Origin: Bradyrhizobium hipponense
Lineage (GTDB): Bacteria > Pseudomonadota > Alphaproteobacteria > Rhizobiales > Xanthobacteraceae
NCBI RefSeq assembly: GCF_008123965.1
Contig: NZ_VSTH01000049.1
Span: 16,429-80,428, forward strand
Direction of reading: 5' to 3'
Length of the DNA stretch: 64,000 nucleotides
The notes under the pieces are model-generated. The model was not told where the DNA came from and made no database searches. It saw nothing but the letters and a program-made list of their open reading frames with translations. Below are positions 30,145 through 39,343 of the stretch, one piece after another (position 1 is the first letter of the stretch; each line of letters starts with the position of its first letter). The translations under genes were made by a program, and so were the position numbers.

Positions 30145-31566
30145 ATGGCCGATACATCCTTCGACGTCATCATCATCGGATCCGGCCCCGGCGGCTATGT
30201 CACGGCGATCCGCGCCGCGCAGCTCGGTCTCAAGACTGCGATTGTCGAGAAGTCCTATCTCGGCGGCATCTGCCTGAACTGGGGCTGCATCCCGACCAAG
30301 GCGCTGCTGCGTTCGGCCGAGATCTATCACTACATGCAGCACGCCAAGGACTATGGCCTGTCGGCGGAGAAGGTGTCGTTCGATCCGAAGGCCGTGGTGC
30401 AGCGCTCGCGCGGCGTCTCCGAGCGGCTGAATGACGGCGTCGGCTTCCTGATGAAGAAGAACAAGGTCAGCGTGATCTGGGGTGCCGCCTCGATCGACGC
30501 GCCCGGCAAGGTCACCGTGAAGAAGTCCGATGTCGAGGGGCCGAAGGGCGCGCTGGGCGAGGGCAGCTACCAGGCCAAGCACATCATCGTCGCGACCGGC
30601 GCACGGCCGCGCGTGCTGCCCGGGCTCGAGCCCGACGAGAAGTTGATCTGGACCTATTTCGAGGCGATGGTCCCGGAGCGGATGCCGAAGTCGCTGCTGG
30701 TCGTGGGCTCCGGCGCAATCGGCATCGAATTCGCGTCGTTCTTTCACACAATGGGCTCCGACGTCACCGTGGTCGAGGTGCTGCCACAGATCCTGCCCGT
30801 CGAAGACGCGGAGATCGCAGCCCTGGCGCGCAAGCGTCTGGAGAAGCAGGGCATCAAGATGATGACCTCGACCAAGGTGACGAAGCTGGAGAAGAAGGCC
30901 GACAGCGTCGTCGCTACCATCGACGACGGCAAGGGCAAGCCGGCCACGACCGAGTTCGAGCGCGTTATCTCCGCCGTCGGCGTCGTCGGCAACATCGAGA
31001 ATCTCGGCCTGGAAAAGCTCGGCGTCAAAACCGACCGCGGCTGCATCGTGATCGACGGCTACGGCAAGACCAACGTGCCCGGCATCTACGCGATCGGCGA
31101 CGTCGCAGGTCCCCCGATGCTCGCGCACAAGGCCGAACATGAGGGCGTGATCTGCGTCGAGGCGATCAAGGGCCTGCATCCGCATCCCATGGACAAGAAC
31201 CTGATCCCGGGCTGCACCTATTGCCAGCCGCAGGTCGCCTCGGTCGGTCTCACCGAAGCCAGGGCCAAGGAGAACGGCCGCGAAATCCGCGTCGGCCGCT
31301 TCCCATTCGTCGGCAACGGCAAGGCCATTGCGCTCGGCGAGGACCAAGGCCTGGTCAAGGTGATCTTCGACAAGAAGACCGGGCAGCTGCTCGGCGCGCA
31401 CATGGTCGGCGCAGAGGTGACCGAGCTGATCCAGGGCTACGTCGTCGCAATGAATCTTGAGACCACGGAAGAAGAGCTGATGCACACGGTGTTCCCGCAT
31501 CCGACGCTGTCGGAGATGATGAAGGAAGCGGTGCTCGATGCCTATGGAAGGGTGTTGAATATTTGA
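30145..31566 (+). CDS. lpdA: Dihydrolipoyl dehydrogenase (E3)
   Basis: The 473-residue flavoprotein reoxidises dihydrolipoamide of the pyruvate dehydrogenase complex with NAD. It shows the FAD dinucleotide motif IIIGSGPGGYVTAIRAAQLG and the redox-active disulfide Cys43/Cys48 in GGICLNWGCIPTKALL. The NAD motif VVGSGAIGIEFASFF, the second FAD segment VPGIYAIGDVAG and the C-terminal catalytic base segment HPTLSEMMKEAV are also present. It is the last gene of the pdh operon; a long perfect inverted repeat follows its stop by seven bases. Confidence 0.97.
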   Translation: MADTSFDVIIIGSGPGGYVTAIRAAQLGLKTAIVEKSYLGGICLNWGCIPTKALLRSAEIYHYMQHAKDYGLSAEKVSFDPKAVVQRSRGVSERLNDGVGFLMKKNKVSVIWGAASIDAPGKVTVKKSDVEGPKGALGEGSYQAKHIIVATGARPRVLPGLEPDEKLIWTYFEAMVPERMPKSLLVVGSGAIGIEFASFFHTMGSDVTVVEVLPQILPVEDAEIAALARKRLEKQGIKMMTSTKVTKLEKKADSVVATIDDGKGKPATTEFERVISAVGVVGNIENLGLEKLGVKTDRGCIVIDGYGKTNVPGIYAIGDVAGPPMLAHKAEHEGVICVEAIKGLHPHPMDKNLIPGCTYCQPQVASVGLTEARAKENGREIRVGRFPFVGNGKAIALGEDQGLVKVIFDKKTGQLLGAHMVGAEVTELIQGYVVAMNLETTEEELMHTVFPHPTLSEMMKEAVLDAYGRVLNI

Positions 31567-31573
31567 CAATCGC

Positions 31574-31653
31574 CGTCATTGCGAGCGAAGCAAAGCAATC
31601 CAGAGTCTTTGCGCGGAGGCAGTCTGGATTGCTTTGCTTCGCTCGCAATGACG
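31574..31653. repeat. 31-bp perfect inverted repeat, probable bidirectional terminator
   Basis: Positions 31574-31604 (starting CGTCATTGCGAGCGAAGC) are the exact reverse complement of 31623-31653 (ending GCTCGCAATGACG), with an 18-base loop. Elements beginning CGTCATTGCGAGCGAAG are a familiar dispersed repeat in Bradyrhizobium and other bacteria. Directly after lpdA, the hairpin is well placed to end the pdh transcript although it lacks a T-run. Confidence 0.85.
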
Positions 31654-31694
31654 AGCAGAGAGAGCCGTTTGCAAAATAAGAAGGAAACCACCCC

Positions 31695-32936
31695 ATGCAC
31701 GACAACGACAACCTCACCATCGAACGCCCGACCTTCGTCACCCATCTCGAATGCGCTATGGAAGGCGACCGCTACGCCGCCGACGAGGTCCACAATCTCT
31801 CCAACGCTGGTAAGCCGCTGCTGGTCCGCTACGACCTCGCGGGCGTGAAGAAGGCGCTGACCAAGGATGCGCTTAGCCAGCGTCCCGCCGACATGTGGCG
31901 CTACCGCGAGCTTTTACCGGTGCGCAAATGCAAGGACATCGTCTCACTCGGCGAGGTCACTACGCCGCTGATCCGGCTGCCCAAGCTCGGCGCCAAGCTG
32001 GGCGGCGGTGAGATCATCGTCAAGGATGAAGGCCGGCTGCCGACCGGCTCGTTCAAGGCACGCGGCCTGGTGATGGCGGTGTCGATGGGCAAGGCGCTCG
32101 GCATCAAGCACATGGCGATGCCGACCAACGGCAATGCCGGCGCGGCGCTGGCGGCCTACGCGACCTCCTGCGGCATCAAGACCACAATCTTCTGCCCGGC
32201 CGATACGCCGGAAGTGAATGTCAGCGAGATCGAACTGCAGGGCGCGACCGTCTACCGCGTCAATGGCTATATCGACGATTGCGGCAAGATCGTCGGCGAG
32301 GGCAAGGCGAAAGTCGGCTGGTTCGATACCTCGACCTTGAAGGAGCCGTACCGGATCGAAGGCAAGAAGACCATGGGGCTGGAGCTCGCTGAGCAGCTCG
32401 GCTGGGACGTGCCCGATGTGATTTTCTATCCGACCGGCGGCGGCACCGGCCTGATCGGAATGTGGAAGGCCTTCGATGAGCTCGAGAAGATCGGCTTCAT
32501 CGGCTCGAAGCGCCCGCGCATGGTCGCGGTGCAGGCCTCCGGCTGCGCGCCGATGGTGCGCGCCTATGAGGCCGGCACCGAGCATGCGACACGCTGGGAG
32601 GACGCCCACACCATTGCCTCCGGCATCCGCGTGCCGCAGGCGATCGGCGATTTCCTGATCCTGCGCGCGGTGCGGCAGAGCGAGGGATTTGCCATTGCGG
32701 TTGACGACGACAAGATCTCGTCTGCGTTGAACGAGGTCGCGCGCGAGGAGGGGCTGCTGCTGTGCCCCGAAGGCGCCGCGACTTATGCAGCCTACAAGGA
32801 CAGCCTCGCCGACGGCCGTGTCAGCAAGACCGACCGCGTCATGCTGTTCAACTGCGCTTCCGGCCTGAAGTACCCGCTGCCGCCGGTCACGCGCACGCTC
32901 GACCGCCACAAGCCGATCGATTACACGCAGTTTTAG
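31695..32936 (+). CDS. Threonine synthase-like PLP enzyme
   Basis: The 413-residue fold-type II enzyme has the pyridoxal-phosphate lysine K121 in GSFKARG, phosphate-binding PTNGNAGAALAAYA, and the glycine loop FYPTGGGTGLIGMW. GEVTTPLIRLPKLG at the start of the catalytic part and VPQAIGDFLILRAVR match the ThrC group that converts O-phosphohomoserine to threonine. It is shorter than classical ThrC of the E. coli type and belongs to the compact group, some of whose members act on other substrates. The ATG at 31695 has AAGGAA upstream. It is transcribed alone. Confidence 0.75.
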   Translation: MHDNDNLTIERPTFVTHLECAMEGDRYAADEVHNLSNAGKPLLVRYDLAGVKKALTKDALSQRPADMWRYRELLPVRKCKDIVSLGEVTTPLIRLPKLGAKLGGGEIIVKDEGRLPTGSFKARGLVMAVSMGKALGIKHMAMPTNGNAGAALAAYATSCGIKTTIFCPADTPEVNVSEIELQGATVYRVNGYIDDCGKIVGEGKAKVGWFDTSTLKEPYRIEGKKTMGLELAEQLGWDVPDVIFYPTGGGTGLIGMWKAFDELEKIGFIGSKRPRMVAVQASGCAPMVRAYEAGTEHATRWEDAHTIASGIRVPQAIGDFLILRAVRQSEGFAIAVDDDKISSALNEVAREEGLLLCPEGAATYAAYKDSLADGRVSKTDRVMLFNCASGLKYPLPPVTRTLDRHKPIDYTQF

Positions 32937-33028
32937 CGCGGCAATTCGTTACGAACGATCCCTCTTCCCTATGCGGGGAGAGGGCAAACATAAGCAAAAA
33001 TAAGAATGACATCGCTGGGGAGAAGACA

Positions 33029-34000
33029 ATGAAGAAGGCCGTCTGGGCAGCGCTGATCGGTGTTCTTGCTGTCACAAGCGCCGTGCGCGCCGATGATTAT
33101 CCTTCACATCCCATCACTATTATCGTGCCTTTCGCCGCCGGTGGACCGTCGGACGCGATGGCGCGCGTGCTTGCCGAGCGGATGCGGACGGCGCTCGGCC
33201 AGCCCTTGGTGATCGAGAATGTCACCGGCGCTGGCGGCTCGATCGGCGTCGGCCGCGCCGTGCATTCGCCGCCCGACGGCTACACGATCAGCTTCGGCCA
33301 TCTCGGCACCCACGTCGCCAACGGTGCCGTCTACAAGCTCAACTTCGATCTCGTTGCCGATCTCGAGCCGGTGGTGCTGTTGCCGAGCAATCCGATGATC
33401 GTGGTCAGCAAGAACGCCGTGCCGGCGACCTCGCTCAAGGAGCTGATTGCCTGGCTCAAGACACGGCCGTCGCCCGCGACCGCCGGCACCGCCGGTGCCG
33501 GTTCCGGCAGCCACATCGCCGGCGTCTATTTCGAGAGCGTCACCGGCATCAGGCTGCAATACGTGCCGTATCGCGGCACCGCGCCCGCCCTGAACGATCT
33601 CATCGCAGGCCAAATCGACGTCATTGTCGACCAGACCTCCAACTCCATCGGCCAGGTCCGCGCCGGCACCATCCGCGCCTACGCCATCAGCGACGACAAG
33701 CGCCTTGCATCCGCGCCGGAGATTCCGACCGCGGAGGAGGCCGGGCTGAAAGGCTTCAACATGGTGCTGTGGTCAGGCCTGTGGGTGCCCAAGGGCACAC
33801 CGAAGGAGATTGTGACCAGGCTCAATGCCGCCGCGGTGGAAGCGCTGAACGATCCCGCGGTGAAGAAGCAGCTCGAGAGCCAGGGCCTGAAGATGACGCC
33901 GCAAGATCAGCTCACGCCCGAAGCCCTCGGCACCCGCCAAAAGGCCGAGATCGCAAAATGGTGGCCGATCATCAAGGCGGCAAACATCAAGGTGGATTGA
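33029..34000 (+). CDS. Tripartite tricarboxylate transporter substrate-binding protein (Bug/TctC family)
   Basis: The 323-residue protein begins with a Sec signal (MKKAVWAALIGVLAVTSAVRA, cleavage about residue 21). It shows the Bug family features YPSHPITIIVPFAAGGPSDAMAR, NVTGAGGSIGVGRA, GYTISFG and LQYVPYRGTAPALNDLIAGQID. Such periplasmic receptors bind carboxylates or similar small molecules. No TctA/TctB membrane subunits lie nearby, so it is an orphan receptor, as is very common in Bradyrhizobium. Start supported by GGGGAGA eight bases upstream of 33029. Confidence 0.9.
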   Translation: MKKAVWAALIGVLAVTSAVRADDYPSHPITIIVPFAAGGPSDAMARVLAERMRTALGQPLVIENVTGAGGSIGVGRAVHSPPDGYTISFGHLGTHVANGAVYKLNFDLVADLEPVVLLPSNPMIVVSKNAVPATSLKELIAWLKTRPSPATAGTAGAGSGSHIAGVYFESVTGIRLQYVPYRGTAPALNDLIAGQIDVIVDQTSNSIGQVRAGTIRAYAISDDKRLASAPEIPTAEEAGLKGFNMVLWSGLWVPKGTPKEIVTRLNAAAVEALNDPAVKKQLESQGLKMTPQDQLTPEALGTRQKAEIAKWWPIIKAANIKVD

Positions 34001-34057
34001 AGCGGAAGACGCCTTGGTTTGCGGCTAGACCGACTTCTTTCCTCGGGCGCAGGCGTA

Positions 34058-34450
34058 TCACGTCCTGGCTTCATCGGGCCTCGACAGGGCCGTCTCCAGA
34101 CATTGAATCAGAGTCGGCGTGGCAAACGGTTTCGCGAGAAAGCAGACGGCACCAGCCTCGAGGGCGCGCTCGCGCACGGCATCGTCGGGAAATGCCGTCA
34201 CGAAGATGAACGGCGTGTGACGTCCGAGGCCGCGCATATGCATCATCAGATCAACACCGCTCATGGCCGACATCTGCACGTCAGCGATGACACAGGACGT
34301 CGTATCCAGTTCGGCCGATTGGAGAAATTCGTGAGCAGAGCCAAAGATGCAGACCGTGTATCCCCGCGACGTCAGGAGATTGTTCGTCGCAAGGCGGACG
34401 GAGAGATCGTCGTCAATGACGGAAATGACCGAAGGGATTGACAAGATCAT
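34058..34450 (-). CDS. Single-domain response regulator (FixJ-type receiver only)
   Basis: The 130-residue protein is a receiver domain without an output domain. It has the acidic pair in SVIDDDLSVR, the phospho-Asp in CVIADVQMSAMSGVDL, the Thr in FVTAFPDD and the Lys in FLAKPF. Its sequence style is that of FixJ/NarL-class receivers. It lies 80 bases downstream of a full FixJ-like regulator and PAS kinase on the same strand, so it may act as phosphate sink or connector for that kinase. Confidence 0.88.
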   Translation of the reverse strand: MILSIPSVISVIDDDLSVRLATNNLLTSRGYTVCIFGSAHEFLQSAELDTTSCVIADVQMSAMSGVDLMMHMRGLGRHTPFIFVTAFPDDAVRERALEAGAVCFLAKPFATPTLIQCLETALSRPDEART

Positions 34451-34530
34451 CGCTCCTGATCGGGGGCTGCCGTCCGCAGCTCAGCCGCCCATTGCAAAGT
34501 GGGGCCTCGGAGCGAGATTGGAAAGCATAC

Positions 34531-35196
34531 TTAGGTTTGTAGTTTTCCCCTTGTACGCGGGATCCCGAGCAACTCGGTCATTCTGACGAGATCGGCCAAC
34601 GACTTCGCGCCCATTTTCCGCATGATCTGCCCGCGATAGATCTTGACGGTAATCTCAGCCAATCCAAGCTCGGCGGCGACCTGCTTGTTCATCAGGCCGG
34701 ATGTGACGAGGACGAGGATGTCGCGCTGACGCTCCGTCAGGGCTTCGAACCGGGACCGCACGCCTGACATCGACTTCTCGGCATCGCGCCGCTTGCGATC
34801 CCGTTCGATGGCAGCCTGGACCGCATCCAGTATGTCCTGGTCACGCACCGGCTTGGTCAGAAAATCGATGGCCCCGCTCTTCATCGCCCTGACGGTCATG
34901 GGAATATCGCCATGACCGGTGATGAAGATGATAGGGGTGTGAATGCTGGCCTTCGCGAGGTCCGCCTGGAGGTCGAAGCCACTCGAGCCCGGCAGGCGGA
35001 TGTCGAGCACCATGCAGCTGGGGACCGCCGGCGGCTTGGCATCCATGATCTCGGCCGCCGAACCGAAGGCCTCGACTCTGAGCCCGACTGATTGAAAGAG
35101 GTTGGTGAGCGCACGGCGCATGGACGGATCGTCATCGACGATCAGGACGATCGGATCATCAGCGTGCGCCTGCGTCGGGCTGGCGTGGTCGGTCAC
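34531..35196 (-). CDS. FixJ-family response regulator with LuxR-type HTH
   Basis: The 221-residue regulator has an N-terminal receiver ([18 protein letters not shown] start, phospho-Asp in [16 protein letters not shown], Thr in [12 protein letters not shown], Lys in [10 protein letters not shown]). Its C-terminal LuxR helix-turn-helix is [43 protein letters not shown] without the break. The start overlaps the kinase stop by four bases (ATGA), so it is translationally coupled. It is FixJ-like in sequence, but whether oxygen is the signal cannot be told. Confidence 0.92.
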   Translation of the reverse strand: MTDHASPTQAHADDPIVLIVDDDPSMRRALTNLFQSVGLRVEAFGSAAEIMDAKPPAVPSCMVLDIRLPGSSGFDLQADLAKASIHTPIIFITGHGDIPMTVRAMKSGAIDFLTKPVRDQDILDAVQAAIERDRKRRDAEKSMSGVRSRFEALTERQRDILVLVTSGLMNKQVAAELGLAEITVKIYRGQIMRKMGAKSLADLVRMTELLGIPRTRGKLQT

Positions 35197-37889
35197 GACA
35201 TATCCTCGTGCGGCAAGGGCAGGGTGATCTGGAAGGTTGCGCCGCTCCCCTCATTTGGAAATGCCGAAAGACGACCCGCGTGAGCCTCGATGATCGATCG
35301 GCAGATCGACAGCCCCATTCCCAGGCCGCCCGATTTTGTAGTGAAGAAAGGTGTGAAGATGCGCTCCGTCGCGTCGTTGCCAAGGCCGACTCCGCAATCC
35401 GTCACGGTAAGGAGCAGGCGGCCGTGGCCATCATCGCCCACCTGACTGGAGCGGATCGACAGCTCGCGCGGGCGGTCGATGTTGGCCTGCATGGCCTCGA
35501 TCCCGTTCATGGCGAGATTGATCAGCACCTGCTGCAGCTGGATCCGATCGCCGCAGACTCTGGGCAGACTGGACGCCAGCTCCATTCGCACCGAGACGGC
35601 ATGCGTGGCAAGCTCGCGCCGAACGAGGGTCACCGTCTCCCTCACGACCTGGTTGATGTCGAGTGGAACCATCTCGATCTCGGTCTTCTTCGCTAGCGCC
35701 CTGATCCGGCGGATCACCTCGCTGGCCCGATTGGCGTCCTCGACGATCCATTCCACGGAACGGCGCGCGGCACCCAGTTCGGCCGGTTCGCGGTCGAGCC
35801 ATCCGATGCAGGCGTCTGCATTGGAGATCACGGCGGCAAGCGGCTGATTGATCTCGTGGGCTATCGAGGCGGTGAGTTCGCCAAGCATCGTGACGCGCGT
35901 GACATGGGCGAGTTCGGCTTGCGCCTTGCGCAGCGCTTCTTCGGTCTGCTCGGCGCGGACCGCCGCCGTGACGTCGGTACTGACGCCACGATAGCCGAGA
36001 AAATTGCCGTTCGCATCATGGAAGGGCTTGCCGCTGGTGCGCACGTAAATCGGAGATCCGTTGCGATCCCTGCTGCGGTAAACCAGGTCGCGAAACGGAA
36101 GATGAGCCTCGATCGCCGCGCGATGCTGCTCCCACTTCTCGGGCTCGAGTTCGGCATCGGGGGGAATGTCCCAACGGGTCAGGCCGATCAAGCCCGTCGG
36201 TACGGCAGTGGCGGTATCGGCGTGCTCCGATATATGCGTGATGCGGTGGTCCGGCCCGGTCTCCCAAAACCAGTCCGATGCGGTTTCGGCATAATCGCGG
36301 AATCGCTGCTCGGATTGCTTGAGCTCGTCAAAGGCCTTTTGCAGCGCTTCTTTTGCGGCGAACTGCTCGGTGACATCCACGTGCGTGCCGATAATTTCCA
36401 TCACATCGCCGTCGCCGCCTATGACGGGATGTCCCTCCGTATGGACGCGTCTTATCGAACCGTCCGGACGCACAATCCGAAAATCAATTTCGAAGGGCTG
36501 TTTTTGCTGGATTGCCCGACGTTCCACGTCGACAACCCGTCCAAAGTCTTCGGAGGGGATCCGCTGTTGGAAAGCCCGTGCTGATAAATCGACCTGGTCC
36601 GGGTCAAATCCGAACAAGCGGTAGAGTTCAGCCGATCGGTAAGCAAACTCCTGGCGACGCACATCCCAGGCCCAGCTGCTCGTATGGCTGAGGCGTTGGG
36701 CTTCGGCCAGATAGGCTTCACTGCGACGCAGCCTCTGTTCCGCCTCCTTTGCGATCGTGACGTCGGTGACAGCCCCGACGAACTCGATGCGCCCGGATGC
36801 ATGTCTCACCGCGCGCGCCACGGAATGGAGATATTTAAGCGATCCATCAGGCATCAACAGGCGATACTGGTGGTCGAAATCCTCCGCCTCGCGGGAGGCC
36901 CGTTCGAGGGTCTTGCCGACCGCATCGCGGTCTTCCGGATGGATGCGCTGGAAAACGAAGCCCAGCGTCGGCTTCACGGCAGGATCGCATTGGAAGATGC
37001 GAAAGGTTTCCCTCGACCAGACGATCTCGCCGGTCGCCGGGCTCAAGCCGAAGCTGCCGGTGCGGCTGAGTTCCTGCGCCTGCGCGAGGTAAGCCTCGCT
37101 CTGCCGCAGCCCATCCTCCGCCTCCCTGCGCTGGGTGATGTTTTCGCAAGCGACCAGCACGACCGGCGTGCCGTCGCCACGTAGCATGGCCTTGGCGTTT
37201 TCACGAACCCAGAGAACCGAGCCGTCCTTCCGGATCTTGCGGATCTCCCAGGTATGCGACTGATCCACGGTTTCCAGGCACAACGCTACGCATCGACGGA
37301 CGAGGTCATGGTCTTCTTCGAAAAAGACGTTCAGCACGGATTGACCGGTCAGTTCGGCCGCCGTGTAGCCCAGTTGTGCGGCGCCAAATGTATTCACGTT
37401 GAGCACGGTCCCGGCCGGATCAACCATGAAGTACATGACCGGATTGTGTTCGAACACCTCGCGCCATTGCTTCACGGCGTCGCGCAGGTCGATGCCGTCT
37501 TTATTGATGCTGTCTCGATTGGTGCTGTTTTGGTCGGTGTTGTCTTGCCGCCAGGCATCGCCGATCGCGGGCTTATGCTTCGCTCCGCTGCCGAAGGTCC
37601 GAAGCGCCGCAAGGCCGCCCAGCAGGAACTGCGCGGCCGAATTCCCAAATTTTGCGATCTGGCCAGGCATCATCGCAGGCGTCCCGGCCCGCTTGGGGGG
37701 CAGGGCAAGTAGAGCACTTTGCGACAGGAGGGGCAATTCCCTCCGACCAAAGTAGGATTCCGCCTCGCAAATTCGCGGGCTCCGTGCAGCTTGCCAGCCT
37801 TGCGCCGTCTCGTTGCGCTCGGGCGAAACTCCGGAAAAGTACCGGACAAACCTATGTATAGCTCGCGCATCCCTAGTCATACGGCGCAT
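35193..37889 (-). CDS. Four-PAS soluble hybrid-free sensor histidine kinase (FixL/NodV-like)
   Basis: The start at 37889 has a strong GGAGGT directly upstream, giving 898 residues. No membrane segment is evident. Four PAS/PAC modules follow one another at about 141-262, 276-395, 400-525 and 533-655, each ending in the typical VTxxKxAE-type linker (for example [16 protein letters not shown]). HisKA has [20 protein letters not shown] (His near 677), and the ATPase ends with [29 protein letters not shown]. This is the HK4 class of FixL. No clear heme-binding His-containing FixL PAS was recognised. It is coupled to the FixJ-like regulator and divergent from the small Cys-rich cluster. Confidence 0.88.
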   Translation of the reverse strand: MRRMTRDARAIHRFVRYFSGVSPERNETAQGWQAARSPRICEAESYFGRRELPLLSQSALLALPPKRAGTPAMMPGQIAKFGNSAAQFLLGGLAALRTFGSGAKHKPAIGDAWRQDNTDQNSTNRDSINKDGIDLRDAVKQWREVFEHNPVMYFMVDPAGTVLNVNTFGAAQLGYTAAELTGQSVLNVFFEEDHDLVRRCVALCLETVDQSHTWEIRKIRKDGSVLWVRENAKAMLRGDGTPVVLVACENITQRREAEDGLRQSEAYLAQAQELSRTGSFGLSPATGEIVWSRETFRIFQCDPAVKPTLGFVFQRIHPEDRDAVGKTLERASREAEDFDHQYRLLMPDGSLKYLHSVARAVRHASGRIEFVGAVTDVTIAKEAEQRLRRSEAYLAEAQRLSHTSSWAWDVRRQEFAYRSAELYRLFGFDPDQVDLSARAFQQRIPSEDFGRVVDVERRAIQQKQPFEIDFRIVRPDGSIRRVHTEGHPVIGGDGDVMEIIGTHVDVTEQFAAKEALQKAFDELKQSEQRFRDYAETASDWFWETGPDHRITHISEHADTATAVPTGLIGLTRWDIPPDAELEPEKWEQHRAAIEAHLPFRDLVYRSRDRNGSPIYVRTSGKPFHDANGNFLGYRGVSTDVTAAVRAEQTEEALRKAQAELAHVTRVTMLGELTASIAHEINQPLAAVISNADACIGWLDREPAELGAARRSVEWIVEDANRASEVIRRIRALAKKTEIEMVPLDINQVVRETVTLVRRELATHAVSVRMELASSLPRVCGDRIQLQQVLINLAMNGIEAMQANIDRPRELSIRSSQVGDDGHGRLLLTVTDCGVGLGNDATERIFTPFFTTKSGGLGMGLSICRSIIEAHAGRLSAFPNEGSGATFQITLPLPHEDMS

Positions 37890-38062
37890 TTACCTCCGTA
37901 CAATTGAGAGGTCCGTCGCGTGGGGACTAGTCTCACTGGCAATCCAGTGGAGTCGATTTCGAAGCAAGAGCCGCAGAGTAGCCCCGTGTCGTGACGAACG
38001 CGATGACCGTGCATCAGCGCCCGTGGGGAGCCTGGACCATCAGAGGCCAAGAGGAGAGGATC

Positions 38063-38251
38063 ATGTGCGATAAGCCCGAACACTCCGAGCGCCGTCCTGC
38101 CGCAGAAAACTGCGCTGTCTGCAGCGGGAAGTTTGGCCTGATCCGATATTATTCCTGGCGAACGCCGCTCTGCTCCCGGAAATGCCTCGATCGCTTCAGG
38201 GCGCGCCGCGAACGAGACCGCCGATGGCTGTTCAAATTTCAGGCGGCGTGA
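38063..38251 (+). CDS. Small Cys-rich, zinc-finger-like protein
   Basis: GAGGAGAGG at 38051-38059 supports the ATG at 38063. The 62-residue product has CAVCSGKFGL, then PLCSRKC, that is a C-x2-C ... C-x3-C arrangement spaced about 20 residues, typical of treble-clef/TRASH-like zinc knuckles. A strongly basic tail (RFRARRERDRRW) could bind nucleic acid. It resembles the two related genes at 38698 and 38938. Function unknown. Confidence 0.65.
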   Translation: MCDKPEHSERRPAAENCAVCSGKFGLIRYYSWRTPLCSRKCLDRFRARRERDRRWLFKFQAA

Positions 38252-38302
38252 GGATCGGCCGCCGGATCCGCCCCGTTCGGCATTTCTGAATCAGGAGGCT
38301 GC

Positions 38303-38701
38303 GTGTTGAATCGTGTTTGCATGCTCCTCTTGGCGATCGCGCTCCCGCTTCCGTTGATGACGGGGGTGGAGGCCGACGAGGTTGGACAGGATACCGCACA
38401 TCGTCACCATCCGCTCCAGGATCAGCTCCTGCACGAGGAGTTCTATTCCAGCTGGCACATGCCGGATAATCCGGCGCTGAGTTGCTGCAACAGCGCGGAT
38501 TGCTACCCGACCGAGATACGCTACGTCGACGGCAGGGTCTACGCGCGGCGCCGGGAAGACGGGAAATACATCCTCATCCCGTCCCAGAAGGTCGAGCGAA
38601 ATAGAGACAATCCCGACGGCCGCAACCATCTTTGCGCGCCACCGCCGTCCGCCTCTCTGGTCGATACAGTCTACTGCTTCGCTCTGGGAGGTGCCACGTG
38701 A
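38303..38701 (+). CDS. Secreted Cys-containing protein of unknown function
   Basis: AGGAGG at 38293-38298 fits the GTG at 38303. The 132-residue product has a Sec signal (residues 1-24, ending GVEA-D). The mature part carries four Cys (LSCCNSADCYPTE and HLCAPPP) plus one near the end (VYCFA), suggesting disulfides, and a His/Trp-rich start (HRHHPLQDQLLHEEFYSSWHMP). I do not recognise a named family, though similar proteins recur in Bradyrhizobium. Its stop overlaps the next GTG by four bases, so the two are coupled. Confidence 0.65.
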   Translation: MLNRVCMLLLAIALPLPLMTGVEADEVGQDTAHRHHPLQDQLLHEEFYSSWHMPDNPALSCCNSADCYPTEIRYVDGRVYARRREDGKYILIPSQKVERNRDNPDGRNHLCAPPPSASLVDTVYCFALGGAT

Positions 38702-38886
38702 GGTTCATACTGGTGAACGGCAGAACCCCTTTCCGCAAAACACACTGTCTATGGTGCTGCGAGGAGATCAGCGGCAGCTACTTGCGCGACGTCAGGACAC
38801 GGCTGCCCTACTGCGACCACGAGTGCTACGCGATTCATCGCGAAGCTGCGCCGCTGATCGAAAGGCGCACGCGAGCGGCGTCTTGA
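38698..38886 (+). CDS. Small Cys-rich zinc-finger-like protein (paralog A)
   Basis: GTG at 38698 overlaps the preceding stop (GTGA), with GGGAGG seven bases upstream. The 62 residues read MRFILVNGRTPF, then CLWCCEEISGSYLRD, then LPYCDHECY. The C-x2-C ... C-x3-C layout and the flanking words RFxLVN, SYxRxVxT and YCDxxCY are shared with the gene at 38938. No signal peptide. Probably a zinc-binding cytoplasmic protein; role unknown. Confidence 0.65.
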   Translation: MRFILVNGRTPFRKTHCLWCCEEISGSYLRDVRTRLPYCDHECYAIHREAAPLIERRTRAAS

Positions 38887-38937
38887 ACGAGCGGGCTGGC
38901 GAAAGCTTCGGTGGATTTGCGGTCCGCCTGAGAGGAC

Positions 38938-39261
38938 ATGACGATGAGATTCATGCTCGTCAATCAGGAAAAGCCTCACCACGGCAGTACCTGCAGCGCG
39001 TGTGCCCAGCCGCTGGGCTCGAGTTACGTCCGGCATGTGCCCACGCAACGGCGATATTGCGACTATGATTGCTACCGTCGGCATCAACAGACGACCATAG
39101 GAACGTTCTGGCCCTACAGCAATTCGCTCGAGGCGATCACGATGTTCATGGCTGTTTCGAGTTGGAGCTGGATGATGCAGATGGGCGCGCTCTCGCGCTC
39201 GCTGACCGAGGCATATTTGCGCGCGCACAACCTTCTGACAACGGAAGGAGATGACGGCTAG
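38938..39261 (+). CDS. Cys-rich zinc-finger-like protein with hydrophobic tail (paralog B)
   Basis: The 107-residue product (start 38938, alternative 38944) repeats the module of its neighbour: MRFMLVNQEKPHHGSTCSACAQPLGSSYVRHVPT, RRYCDYDCYRRH in pieces, with C-x2-C ... C-x3-C spacing. It adds about 50 residues with a Trp/Met-rich, possibly amphipathic segment (ITMFMAVSSWSWMMQMG). Two tandem paralogs plus the related gene at 38063 argue for local duplication. Function unknown. Confidence 0.65.
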   Translation: MTMRFMLVNQEKPHHGSTCSACAQPLGSSYVRHVPTQRRYCDYDCYRRHQQTTIGTFWPYSNSLEAITMFMAVSSWSWMMQMGALSRSLTEAYLRAHNLLTTEGDDG

Positions 39262-39343
39262 CCGAGCAATGATGCCGCGCAGAGAAGTCGGCCGCGGTCA
39301 CTGCATCCAGCTTCGCGCCGCGTCCAGCCCCGGCGTTGCGAGG

